In this document: one piece after another, positions 45,857 through 54,105 of the stretch
Position numbering within the stretch: the stretch's first letter is position 1
Layout: each line of letters begins with the position of its first letter
DNA from: Candidatus Scalindua sp.
Lineage (GTDB): Bacteria; Planctomycetota; Brocadiia; Brocadiales; Scalinduaceae
Length of the DNA: 64,000 bases
NCBI GenBank assembly: GCA_030748215.1
Contig: JASMMK010000054.1
Span: 1-64,000 of the forward strand
Direction of reading: 5' to 3'
Notes under the pieces: generated by a model
Seen by the model: the letters and a program-made list of their open reading frames with translations, nothing else
Told to the model about the DNA's origin: nothing
Databases searched by the model: none
Position numbers and translations under genes: made by a program

Positions 45857-46669
45857 ATGGCAGTTGATAATAATAAACCAAGGGCCGTAATACTTCGTAC
45901 GGCCGGAACTAATTGCGCTTACGAAACTAAGTATGCCCTTGAAAAAGCTGGTGCTGATGTGGATCTAATGCATGTCAATCAATTGGTCAGGGACAAAGGT
46001 TTATTGAGCCCATATCATATCTTTGTTTTGCCCGGTGGATTTACTTATGGGGATGACATTGCTGCTGGAAAGGTTTTGGCAAATCAGCTCAGGCAACAGA
46101 TACTGGATGAACTTACAAAGTTTGTTGATGACGGTAAGCTGATAATTGGTATCTGTAATGGTTTTCAGGTCTTAATGAAAATGGGACTATTGCCAGAGGT
46201 TAATGGGGCGCAGACATCTCTGGCCGGCAATAAACAACGATTTACTTTGACTTACAATGACTCAAATAAGTTTGAAGATAGATGGGTGTATTTGAAATCA
46301 GACTCAAATAAGTCTGTTTTTGTAGATAATGACAGTTTTATGTATGTTCCAATAGCCCATGCCGAGGGGAAATTTGTTTCAGAGAGCCAGGAAGATATAG
46401 AGAAACTTGATAAATCCGGGCAAATAGTATTTAAATATGTAGATAAAAATGGTAATATATCTGATTACCCGTGGAATCCAAACGGTTCTTCCGGGAATAT
46501 TGCAGGTGTATGCGATTCGACGGGCAGGGTTCTTGGTATGATGCCGCATCCTGAGCGTCATGTTGACCCGACTCAGCATCCTAGATGGACCAGGGAAGGG
46601 TTAAAAGCAGAAGGTGACGGGATCGTCATATTTAAAAATGCTGTAAATTATATAAACAGGACATTTTAA
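45857..46669 (+). CDS. purQ: Phosphoribosylformylglycinamidine synthase glutaminase subunit
   Basis: 270 residues of a class I glutaminase. The nucleophile lies in IIGICNGFQVLMKMGLLPE and the His-Glu pair in MMPHPERHVDPTQHPRW. VLPGGFTYGDDIAAGKVLA is also typical. It supplies ammonia to PurL, and the 16-base gap argues for one operon. Confidence 0.96.
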   Translation: MAVDNNKPRAVILRTAGTNCAYETKYALEKAGADVDLMHVNQLVRDKGLLSPYHIFVLPGGFTYGDDIAAGKVLANQLRQQILDELTKFVDDGKLIIGICNGFQVLMKMGLLPEVNGAQTSLAGNKQRFTLTYNDSNKFEDRWVYLKSDSNKSVFVDNDSFMYVPIAHAEGKFVSESQEDIEKLDKSGQIVFKYVDKNGNISDYPWNPNGSSGNIAGVCDSTGRVLGMMPHPERHVDPTQHPRWTREGLKAEGDGIVIFKNAVNYINRTF

Positions 46670-46693
46670 TTCACGATATCATAAGGAGAAGTT

Positions 46694-47167
46694 GTGGAAG
46701 TTAAAACCGTAGATATAAAACCTGTGGCCGGGATTGTTTCAGAGTATAGCGATGACTATGATTCTAACTTGATAGCAATCCTGCAGCAATCGCAGGATGA
46801 ATATGGATACTTGCCGAAATCTGTATTGAAAGAGATTTCCAGGTTAACGGAAGTGCCACTGACAAGAATCTTTGGTGTTGTCACGTTTTATTCACAATTC
46901 ACTCTTATACCACGCGGTAAGCACGCGATAAAGATTTGCAACGGTACTGCCTGCCATGTAAGAGGTGTGGACGAAGTCAAAGAGAGTGTGAAGGAACATT
47001 TAAACGTGGTCGAAGGGGAAACTACTGCAGATTATCAATTTACACTGGAAACAGTTGCCTGTATCGGGACTTGCTTTCTTGCACCGGTAATGATGGTAGA
47101 TGATAGATATTTTGGTAAGTTGACGACCGATTCGGTAACAGACATAGTGAAAGAATATTCAAACTAA
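46694..47167 (+). CDS. nuoE: NuoE-like [2Fe-2S] NADH dehydrogenase subunit
   Basis: 157 residues from a GTG after AAGGAG. The thioredoxin-like 2Fe-2S fold has CNGTAC (Cx4C) and CIGTC (Cx3C), the four cluster ligands. LAPVMMVDDRYFGKLT ends it. With the following nuoF-like gene it forms the NADH-oxidising module used by complex I, Hnd-type hydrogenases or NAD-linked formate dehydrogenase. No nuoG or catalytic subunit is adjacent. Confidence 0.93.
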   Translation: MEVKTVDIKPVAGIVSEYSDDYDSNLIAILQQSQDEYGYLPKSVLKEISRLTEVPLTRIFGVVTFYSQFTLIPRGKHAIKICNGTACHVRGVDEVKESVKEHLNVVEGETTADYQFTLETVACIGTCFLAPVMMVDDRYFGKLTTDSVTDIVKEYSN

Positions 47168-47183
47168 TACTTAGGACTAGAAG

Positions 47184-48830
47184 ATGCTAAAAAGATTAAA
47201 ATCACATGATGACCTTATTGCCATGAGAAAATCTGGTGATAAGAAGATTAAGCAGGAGAAGGTAAAAGTCTCTATCTGCATGACCGGCTGTCGAGCCTTG
47301 GGTGCTCAGGAGGTTTATGAAGAGTTCAGTAAGCAGATTAAGAAACAGAAATTGCAGGACAAAGTTGAGGTTGTAGAGACCGGATGTCAGGGGCTCTGTG
47401 CAAGGGCTCCGGTTATGACTATAGACCCTCCTGGTGCTCCTAGTATTTTTTACGGCAGGGTTACTGTAGATATTGTGCCGGATGTTATTTCCAAGACAAT
47501 ATTGCAAGGTGAGGTTATAAAAAAACTATGTTATGCTGAGGCTGGTAAAAAAATACCTTACATGAAGGATATACCGTTTTATAACAGACAGAATAAAGTT
47601 GTTCTGAGAAATTGTGGGGTAGTTGATCCGAACAGTATTGAACAATATATAGAAAGAAAAGGCTATGACGCGTTCGCAAAAGCTCTTTTTGAATTTGATC
47701 CGGAACGGATAATCAGCGAGATTACTAGTTCGGGTATAAGGGGTCGTGGAGGTGCAGGTTTCCCCACAGGGCTTAAGTGGGGATTCTGCAGGAAGGCGAA
47801 AGGCGATATAAAATATCTGATATGTAATGCTGATGAGGGTGATCCCGGGGCGTTTATGGATAGAGCTATCCTGGAAGGTGATCCCCATGCAGTAATTGAG
47901 GGGATGCTGATTGCCGCTCGTGCAATTGGTTCTGAAAAAGGCTATGTTTACGTACGGGCTGAGTATCCAATTGCAGTCAATCATCTCAGGAATGCAATTG
48001 CACAGGCCAGAAGACTGAATTTGCTGGGTAATAATATTCTCGGTTCGGGGTTCAATTTTGATCTGGAGATTAAGATGGGTGCAGGCGCTTTTGTTTGTGG
48101 TGAGGAGACGGCACTCATCGCTTCTATTGAAGGCAAAAGAGGAATGCCTCGTCCTAGGCCTCCATTTCCTGCAAATTCCGGATTGTGGGGTAAACCGACT
48201 AACATTAACAATGTAGAGACATTGGCTAATATACCGGTGATAATTGCTGAAGGTGCCGATTGGTATAGACAGCTTGGTACAAAGAACGGCTCAGGAACTA
48301 AAATATTTGCACTGGCAGGAAAGGTGAAGAATACCGGTTTGGTAGAAGTCCCAATGGGAACAACCTTGAGAGAGATTGTTTTTGATATAGGAGGCGGTGT
48401 TCCCGGGCGTAGTGGGTTTAAGGCAGCTCAGATGGGAGGACCTTCAGGTGGTTGTGTACCTGAAGAACACCTGGATTTGCCAATAGATTATGAATCTGTA
48501 CAAGCAGTTGGCGCTATCATGGGTTCTGGCGGTCTGATTGTTATGGACAATGATACGTCGATGGTTGACATCTCAAGATACTTCATGGAGTTTGTGCAGG
48601 AGGAATCCTGTGGTAAATGTGTGCCTTGCAGAGTCGGTACCAGAAAGATGCTGGATATATTGATAAGAATAACCAAGGGTGAAGGTGTCAGGCGTGATGT
48701 AGAAGATTTAAAAGAGATGGCAAATGTTACACAGTCTGCATCTTTATGCGGGCTTGGACAAACGGCTCCAAATCCCGTGTTGTCTACAATAAGGTATTTC
48801 ATGAACGAATATGAAGCCCTGATAAAATGA
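47184..48830 (+). CDS. nuoF: NuoF-like NADH-binding flavoprotein with N-terminal [2Fe-2S] domain
   Basis: 548 residues. An N-terminal thioredoxin-like domain (SICMTGCRALGAQ, VETGCQGLCARAP) precedes the NuoF core: GRGGAGFPTGLKWGF (NADH), NADEGDPGAFMDR (FMN), then ESCGKCVPCRVGTRKM and SLCGLGQ for the 4Fe-4S. The extra N-terminal domain is the HydB/HndC layout, but the C-terminal 2x[4Fe-4S] ferredoxin common there is absent. It overlaps the next gene by 4 bases. Confidence 0.94.
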   Translation: MLKRLKSHDDLIAMRKSGDKKIKQEKVKVSICMTGCRALGAQEVYEEFSKQIKKQKLQDKVEVVETGCQGLCARAPVMTIDPPGAPSIFYGRVTVDIVPDVISKTILQGEVIKKLCYAEAGKKIPYMKDIPFYNRQNKVVLRNCGVVDPNSIEQYIERKGYDAFAKALFEFDPERIISEITSSGIRGRGGAGFPTGLKWGFCRKAKGDIKYLICNADEGDPGAFMDRAILEGDPHAVIEGMLIAARAIGSEKGYVYVRAEYPIAVNHLRNAIAQARRLNLLGNNILGSGFNFDLEIKMGAGAFVCGEETALIASIEGKRGMPRPRPPFPANSGLWGKPTNINNVETLANIPVIIAEGADWYRQLGTKNGSGTKIFALAGKVKNTGLVEVPMGTTLREIVFDIGGGVPGRSGFKAAQMGGPSGGCVPEEHLDLPIDYESVQAVGAIMGSGGLIVMDNDTSMVDISRYFMEFVQEESCGKCVPCRVGTRKMLDILIRITKGEGVRRDVEDLKEMANVTQSASLCGLGQTAPNPVLSTIRYFMNEYEALIK

Positions 48831-49582
48831 AGAAAATTGTGGTTGCAGGTACGTCAAGTGGAGTAGGTAAGACTGCTGTAGCGTCGTTTCTCTTAAGTAG
48901 TTTGTCTGGACGTACACAATTACATAGTAAAAAGCATGGAGAAGTAGTCCGGCGTGGACGCGTATTACAGCATGCAGGCGGCACTTCTTATGATGCACCA
49001 GAATACTCACCTGACTTAAATCCTTCCGAAAGCTTATGGAGTGCGTTGAAAATAACCATAAGGCATGAAGGCTCCTGCCCCAGACACACGGACTGTGATG
49101 CGTGTGATGCAGGATATGAACCTTTTGAAGTTATAACAGATGATACTGTTCTAATGGAAAAAGGAAAAGACACTGACCAATTGTCAAAAGCGGGAGCCAG
49201 TAAAGTTGTCTGGCTTCTGTCTGATCCAAGTGTTGAAGCGGCCGGCATTACGGCTGCGCTGGACTGTTTTGGCAAAGAACAAAATTTGGTAATAGAAGGC
49301 AATAGTTTTCTTCGTGTTAAAAGTGCGGATGTGGCAATTTTAGTTGTATCTCCTCTGATGTATAAGATAAAGAGATCTGCTAAGCTATTGCTTAATAAGA
49401 TAGACTTCATTGTTATCAACCTGCACAAAAACCATACGGTTAAAGAGATTGAGGCCTGCAAAGAAAAGATGATTACTTTTGGATTTGATGTACCATTTTA
49501 TGTTGTCAACCCTCATCAGAGTGCAAATTATTCCAACCAAGTGTTTATTGAGAAGATACAGGATGTTTTGTTTAGAACATAG
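48827..49582 (+). CDS. P-loop NTPase, MobB-like, with an apparent in-frame transposase fragment
   Basis: 251 residues. VVAGTSSGVGKTAVASFLLS is a SIMIBI P-loop; the body has ALKITIRHEGSCPRHTDCDA, KDTDQLSKAGASKVVWLL and NLVIEGNSFL, a pattern like MobB or dethiobiotin-synthetase relatives. Between LSSLSG and SALKITIRHEG lie about 43 residues (48911-49039) ending APEYSPDLNPSESLW, the third catalytic-motif region of IS630 transposases. Removing it restores a normal-looking P-loop protein. Coupled to nuoF by ATGA; function unknown, possibly cofactor insertion for the nuoEF-linked enzyme. Confidence 0.8.
   Translation: MKKIVVAGTSSGVGKTAVASFLLSSLSGRTQLHSKKHGEVVRRGRVLQHAGGTSYDAPEYSPDLNPSESLWSALKITIRHEGSCPRHTDCDACDAGYEPFEVITDDTVLMEKGKDTDQLSKAGASKVVWLLSDPSVEAAGITAALDCFGKEQNLVIEGNSFLRVKSADVAILVVSPLMYKIKRSAKLLLNKIDFIVINLHKNHTVKEIEACKEKMITFGFDVPFYVVNPHQSANYSNQVFIEKIQDVLFRT
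48911..49039 (+). mobile_element. IS630-type transposase remnant inside the P-loop gene
   Basis: About 129 bases (43 codons) reading in frame with the host gene. YSPDLNPSESLW matches the PxYSPxLNPxExxW motif around the last DDE residue of IS630-family transposases; the preceding GRVLQHAGGTSYDAP matches the stretch before it only loosely. No inverted repeats are visible at the edges. Edges are inferred from where MobB-like sequence stops and resumes. Confidence 0.55.
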
Positions 49583-49597
49583 TGCGGCAAAGCCGCA

Positions 49598-49746
49598 ATC
49601 AAGTTTAAAGTGACTAAAGTTTGAAGTGCCTAAAATTATGGAGTTTTCTTGTTTATTTAACTTTAGCTTACCCGCCGAAGGCGATAATTAAAGAAACACT
49701 TTTACTTTAGGCACTTTAGCTCACTTCACACTTTAGTCACTTTTAA
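49598..49746. repeat. Palindromic repeat, CTAAAGT family copy 2 (MITE-like)
   Basis: The left arm (about 49600-49640, AGTGACTAAAGTTTGAAGTG) matches the reverse complement of the right arm (about 49700-49745, CACTTCACACTTTAGTCACT) with small differences. The middle also contains CACTTTAGCTCACTT. It fills the 180-base gap before recJ and shares its core with 5374-5423. Confidence 0.7.
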
Positions 49747-49761
49747 CATTTTATTAACAGA

Positions 49762-51696
49762 ATGGCCATCCAAGAATTGTCCCAAAAGAAATGGGTAATC
49801 CCTCCTTTGAATGTAAATCTCCAAAAAGAGATTTCAGATGCACTTCATATTTCTCCGTTATTATCACAGTTGTTGATCAATAGAGGTCTCACAGATGTGA
49901 ACTCTGCCAAAACATTTTTAGATTCAACTCTGTCTCAACTTAGCGATCCTATGTTGCTGCCGGATATCGTAAAATCGAGTGAGAGAATTATTGACGCGTT
50001 AAGTAAAGGCGAGAAAATTACGGTTTATGGTGATTATGATGTTGATGGTATCTCTTCTACAGCATTGATGGTGCAGTGCCTTGAGGCTCTTTCCGGATTA
50101 TATTGGAACCAGAAATCAGAAATCGATTATTATATACCGGATCGTCTGGATGAGGGCTATGGTTTAAGCGTTGAAGCAATAGAGATGCTGAGCGAAAGGG
50201 GTACAAAGGTTATTATTACGGTTGATTGTGGTGCTAACTCTTTTGAAGAAGCTAAATCTGCCAGGGAAAAAGGTATTGATCTTATAATTACTGATCATCA
50301 TGAACCCGGAGATAATTCATCAGGTAGTGGTGAAGAGGCTATGCTACAAAACTCGCTGTCTTGTGGCTGTGACGATGCTTTCGGACTGATTAACCCTAAA
50401 CTGACAACCTCAAATTATCCTTTCAGAGATCTCGCGGGTGTTGGAGTTGCTTTTATGCTTGCATGGGCGTTGGGGCAGATTGCTTCTACCCGTGCCGGTA
50501 CTGCCAGTCAGGATTGCCCGGTAGGGCAGAAAGAGGCTGATCCGTCAGGCAAACCTCAGAATAGGAAAGTTGCAGTTGAGTTTAAAGATTTCCTTATGGA
50601 TGCGATAGGGTTAGCCGCTTTAGGTACATTAGCAGATGTGGTTCCTTTAAAGCAGGAAAACAGGATATTGGCAAAATATGGTCTTAGTTCTCTACAGAAT
50701 TCTAAAAATCATGGAGTTAATGCATTAAAAGAAATTGCAGGACTTAAAGACAAAACAATTCTTTCCTCGCATGTAGGATTTAACTTGGGGCCAAGAATCA
50801 ATGCTGCCGGTAGAGTGGGGGATGCGAAAAAGGGAGTAGAGCTATTGACCGTAAAGTGTGAGAATAAGGCGAAGGAGATAGCCGAATATCTGGAGAGTGA
50901 AAACAAGAGAAGACAAAAGATACAGAGCGATATATTGAAATCGGCAAGGAAGAAGATATTAGACGATGTTGATATCGACTCTGAAATGTCAATTATAATA
51001 TCTGATGACAGTTGGCACCAGGGGGTTGTCGGTATCGTCGCTTCAAGGCTTGCATCTGAATTTTACAGACCGGTTATCATTATCGCGACTGATGGTGAGG
51101 TAGGGAGTGGTTCCGCGCGGTCAGTACCCGGTTTCAACTTATATAATGCTCTGGCAAAATGCCAGGAATATTTTACGGACAGAAAGATACTGATTACATT
51201 TGGAGGGCATGCACAAGCTGCAGGATTGAGTATATTGAAAAAGGATATTTCTGAGTTTAAGGAAATTTTTAATACCGTTTCTATAGAACTGATGGATGGG
51301 GAGGATTTCACTCCGACTCTGAATATTGACCTTGAAGTCAAACTGTCATCACTATCAAGTGCTCTTTTGAAAGAGATGAAATGTCTGTTTCCTCATGGAG
51401 AAGGTAATCCTGTTCCTGTATTTGCTACAAGGAATGTAAAAGCTGTTGGCCAGGTGCGTCGTTTTGGAGTGAATGGTAAGCACCTGGGTTTTTATGTACG
51501 GCAGGGATATATTTCATTCAAAACCGTTGGATTTGGTATGGGGGACAAAATAGAAGATCTTAAGCAAAACAATGGAAATTGTTCTATCGCCTACGTGCTC
51601 AGGCCGCCATACCGGAAAGAGGCAAATGGTATGTACAGCAACAATATGACGTATAAAGAAGAGATAGAGCTTGAGTTAAAAGATATTTCTACTTGA
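49762..51696 (+). CDS. recJ: Single-stranded-DNA-specific exonuclease RecJ
   Basis: 644 residues. The DHH phosphoesterase motifs are present: ITVYGDYDVDGISSTALM, IITVDCGANSFEEA, LIITDHHEPGD and GTLADVVPL. The DHHA1 part has GGHAQAAGLSI. An insertion of about 30 residues (around ASTRAGTASQDCPVGQKEAD) lies before the last DHH motif. RecJ degrades ssDNA 5'-3' in recombination and repair. Confidence 0.96.
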   Translation: MAIQELSQKKWVIPPLNVNLQKEISDALHISPLLSQLLINRGLTDVNSAKTFLDSTLSQLSDPMLLPDIVKSSERIIDALSKGEKITVYGDYDVDGISSTALMVQCLEALSGLYWNQKSEIDYYIPDRLDEGYGLSVEAIEMLSERGTKVIITVDCGANSFEEAKSAREKGIDLIITDHHEPGDNSSGSGEEAMLQNSLSCGCDDAFGLINPKLTTSNYPFRDLAGVGVAFMLAWALGQIASTRAGTASQDCPVGQKEADPSGKPQNRKVAVEFKDFLMDAIGLAALGTLADVVPLKQENRILAKYGLSSLQNSKNHGVNALKEIAGLKDKTILSSHVGFNLGPRINAAGRVGDAKKGVELLTVKCENKAKEIAEYLESENKRRQKIQSDILKSARKKILDDVDIDSEMSIIISDDSWHQGVVGIVASRLASEFYRPVIIIATDGEVGSGSARSVPGFNLYNALAKCQEYFTDRKILITFGGHAQAAGLSILKKDISEFKEIFNTVSIELMDGEDFTPTLNIDLEVKLSSLSSALLKEMKCLFPHGEGNPVPVFATRNVKAVGQVRRFGVNGKHLGFYVRQGYISFKTVGFGMGDKIEDLKQNNGNCSIAYVLRPPYRKEANGMYSNNMTYKEEIELELKDIST

Positions 51697-51740
51697 AAAT
51701 GAGATAACGGTTTATTAACATAACACTTACAATCCAGAAC

Positions 51741-52622
51741 GTGGAATACTTGAGATTACAGGAAGTTTTAATTCAGCTATGGGTTTTCAGTCTGGGACTC
51801 GTTTTCGGGAGTTTTTTGAATGTTTGTATTTATAGAATTCCCGAAGGGCTCTCATTGTTGTGGCCGGCTTCTAAATGCGTTAATTGTAGTAAACGTGTAG
51901 TGTGGTATGATAATATTCCGGTTTTTAGCTACCTTTTTCTTAAAGGCAAATGCAGACATTGTCAACATAAGATTTCAGCATTATATCCTATAACAGAGAT
52001 AATTACAGGTATTGTTTTTCTGTCCCTGTTCCATAGCGTTATAATGGTAAAGGATGATTCAATTTGTGCCTATATCTTATATTTGATTTTTTGTTGCCTT
52101 CTTATTGTCGGTTCTATTGTAGATTTAAAGCTTTATATCATACCTAATGAAATTACGTATACCGGGCTGATTTTGGCCCCAATAGCTGGCCTTTTGTGTG
52201 TGGGGAGCCGTAATTTGAATAGCGCACAGGGGTATTTTGATAATAGTGCCAACCAATGGATGGCTTCCCTGCAGACAACAATGATAGGGATTTTTGTTGC
52301 CGGAGGAATGATTTATCTATGTGGCGTTATTGGTAAGCTGGTGTTTAGAAAAGATGCAATGGATTTCGGTGATGTAAAGCTTATGGGTGTGATAGGTGGC
52401 TTTATAGGGTGGAAGCTGGCGGTTGCAACTTTCTTCCTTGCTCCTTTTTTTGGATTATTGTTTGGTATACCCAGGATTATTTTAAAGAGAGGTAAGATGA
52501 TTCCTTACGGTCCGTTTTTATCACTGGCCGCCTTCACATGTTTGCTGTTTCAAGATGTTACTGTTGGAATTATTGACAATTATTTAGATGTTTATATAAC
52601 GCTTTTCTTATATCTTTTTTAA
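51741..52622 (+). CDS. pilD: Prepilin peptidase (A24 family)
   Basis: 293 residues from GTG at 51741. GLVFGSFLNVCIYRIPEG and the two CxxC pairs (CVNCSKRV, CRHCQHKI) form the N-methyltransferase part. SIVDLKLYIIPNE and DFGDVKLMGVIGGFIGWK carry the two catalytic Asp. About seven hydrophobic helices are visible. It cleaves and methylates type IV pilin or type II secretion pseudopilin precursors; no pilus genes are in the window. Confidence 0.95.
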   Translation: MEYLRLQEVLIQLWVFSLGLVFGSFLNVCIYRIPEGLSLLWPASKCVNCSKRVVWYDNIPVFSYLFLKGKCRHCQHKISALYPITEIITGIVFLSLFHSVIMVKDDSICAYILYLIFCCLLIVGSIVDLKLYIIPNEITYTGLILAPIAGLLCVGSRNLNSAQGYFDNSANQWMASLQTTMIGIFVAGGMIYLCGVIGKLVFRKDAMDFGDVKLMGVIGGFIGWKLAVATFFLAPFFGLLFGIPRIILKRGKMIPYGPFLSLAAFTCLLFQDVTVGIIDNYLDVYITLFLYLF

Positions 52623-52733
52623 ATGTTTTGTACTTTTAAGAGCTAAGTGAGATAAGTTAGAAGTAAATAGACAAGGTTCTATAAGAAGTTTTTTCAACTC
52701 TTGTGGTTTTAATTTTAGGGAATGGAGGTATCT

Positions 52734-53384
52734 ATGGGGTACAAGTCAGGATTTGTAAAATGTTTCTTTTTATCGCTGATAATTTTATCTGTGGGATGTG
52801 CAGAGTTAACGAGTCTCCGGGAAGAAAAAGTGTTAATGACTCAAAGAATAGAAGAGCTGCAAAGTGAAAATGAAGGTTTGGATTCTAGATATGCTCTTAG
52901 CGAGGAAGAGAATGCAAGGCTGATTGATGAGAAGAACAGATTGGAGGATTCACAACGCAGTATGGAAGAGAGATTGAAAGGAACCGGCGTAAGTGTCAGG
53001 ATCAAGGAAGGCCATATTTCCGTTGTCCTCCCTTCGTCAGTGTTATTTAACTCTGGACAGATAAAGCTGAAGAAAGCGGCAAAAAGCAGTCTTTCTAAAG
53101 TATGTCGTATTCTTGAAAAAGATTTTCCGAATGAAACTATACGGGTTGAGGGACATACAGATAATGATCCAATTAAACGCACGAAACAACTTTATAAGAC
53201 CAATTGGGAGCTTTCTGCTGTGAGGGCTGCAACGGTGCTTCATTATCTTATAGATAATTGCCATCTGGATCCTAAGAAGTTATATCTTGCCGGTTTCGGA
53301 GAATTCCAACCAGTTGCTAGTAACAAGAACAAAAGCGGTAAGAAGAAAAATAGAAGAGTGGAGATTGTTGTTCTGACAGACTAA
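52734..53384 (+). CDS. OmpA-family peptidoglycan-binding lipoprotein
   Basis: 216 residues from the ATG at 52734, which has GGAGG five bases upstream; the ATG at 52722 overlaps that site. A lipobox (LSVGC) is followed by a coiled coil ([16 protein letters not shown]). An OmpA-like domain follows with [48 protein letters not shown] and NRRVEIVV. It tethers the outer membrane to peptidoglycan. Its stop overlaps the hisH start by one base. Confidence 0.92.
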   Translation: MGYKSGFVKCFFLSLIILSVGCAELTSLREEKVLMTQRIEELQSENEGLDSRYALSEEENARLIDEKNRLEDSQRSMEERLKGTGVSVRIKEGHISVVLPSSVLFNSGQIKLKKAAKSSLSKVCRILEKDFPNETIRVEGHTDNDPIKRTKQLYKTNWELSAVRAATVLHYLIDNCHLDPKKLYLAGFGEFQPVASNKNKSGKKKNRRVEIVVLTD

Positions 53385-54064
53385 TGATAGCGATTATTGA
53401 CTATGGCATGGGTAACCTGAGGAGTGTTGAGAAGGCGTTTGAAAAAGTCGGTTTTGATACTGTTGTAACTGATAAGCCAGGAATTATAGAAAAAGCGGAC
53501 AAGATTGTGCTGCCGGGTGTTGGTGCCTTTAAGGACGCTAAAGATGGTTTACAGGAAAGGGGTTTGATTGAACCAATTACAAACCATATAAAACAAAACA
53601 AGCTTTTTCTGGGGATTTGCCTTGGACTGCACCTGCTCTTTACGAGAAGCTATGAAGATGGAGTACATGAAGGCCTCGATATTGTTCCTGGTGAAGTAGT
53701 CAGGTTTAATGCAGACAGACTGAATATGGATAATACATGTGGGCAAAGAGAGGTGGCAGGAGCACTTGATGAGTTGCCAGTTGCAAACAACCAGAAGCTG
53801 AAAATACCTCATATGGGCTGGAACACTATACAAGAGAAGAAAGAAGTTCCGGTCTTAAAAGGTTTACCTGTTGATCCATATATGTACTTTGTGCACTCTT
53901 ATTTTGTAGTTCCGGATAGAGGTGAAGTTGTTGCGGCCGAGACGGAGTACGGTGTACCATTTGTTTCAATGATTTCTATAGATAATATATTTGCAATGCA
54001 GTTTCATCCTGAGAAAAGTCAACAGTATGGTTTGGCGATTCTCAAGAATTTTGGAGAATTATGA
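53384..54064 (+). CDS. hisH: Imidazole glycerol phosphate synthase subunit HisH
   Basis: 226 residues of the class I glutaminase. [18 protein letters not shown] is the family start; the nucleophile is in [11 protein letters not shown] and the His-Glu pair in [17 protein letters not shown] is also HisH-typical. It feeds ammonia to HisF in histidine synthesis. It starts within the stop of the OmpA gene; no other his gene is near. Confidence 0.95.
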   Translation: MIAIIDYGMGNLRSVEKAFEKVGFDTVVTDKPGIIEKADKIVLPGVGAFKDAKDGLQERGLIEPITNHIKQNKLFLGICLGLHLLFTRSYEDGVHEGLDIVPGEVVRFNADRLNMDNTCGQREVAGALDELPVANNQKLKIPHMGWNTIQEKKEVPVLKGLPVDPYMYFVHSYFVVPDRGEVVAAETEYGVPFVSMISIDNIFAMQFHPEKSQQYGLAILKNFGEL

Positions 54065-54105
54065 TCTAAATAATTGTTAATAGTGAACTCTCTAAGGAGG
54101 CAGCG

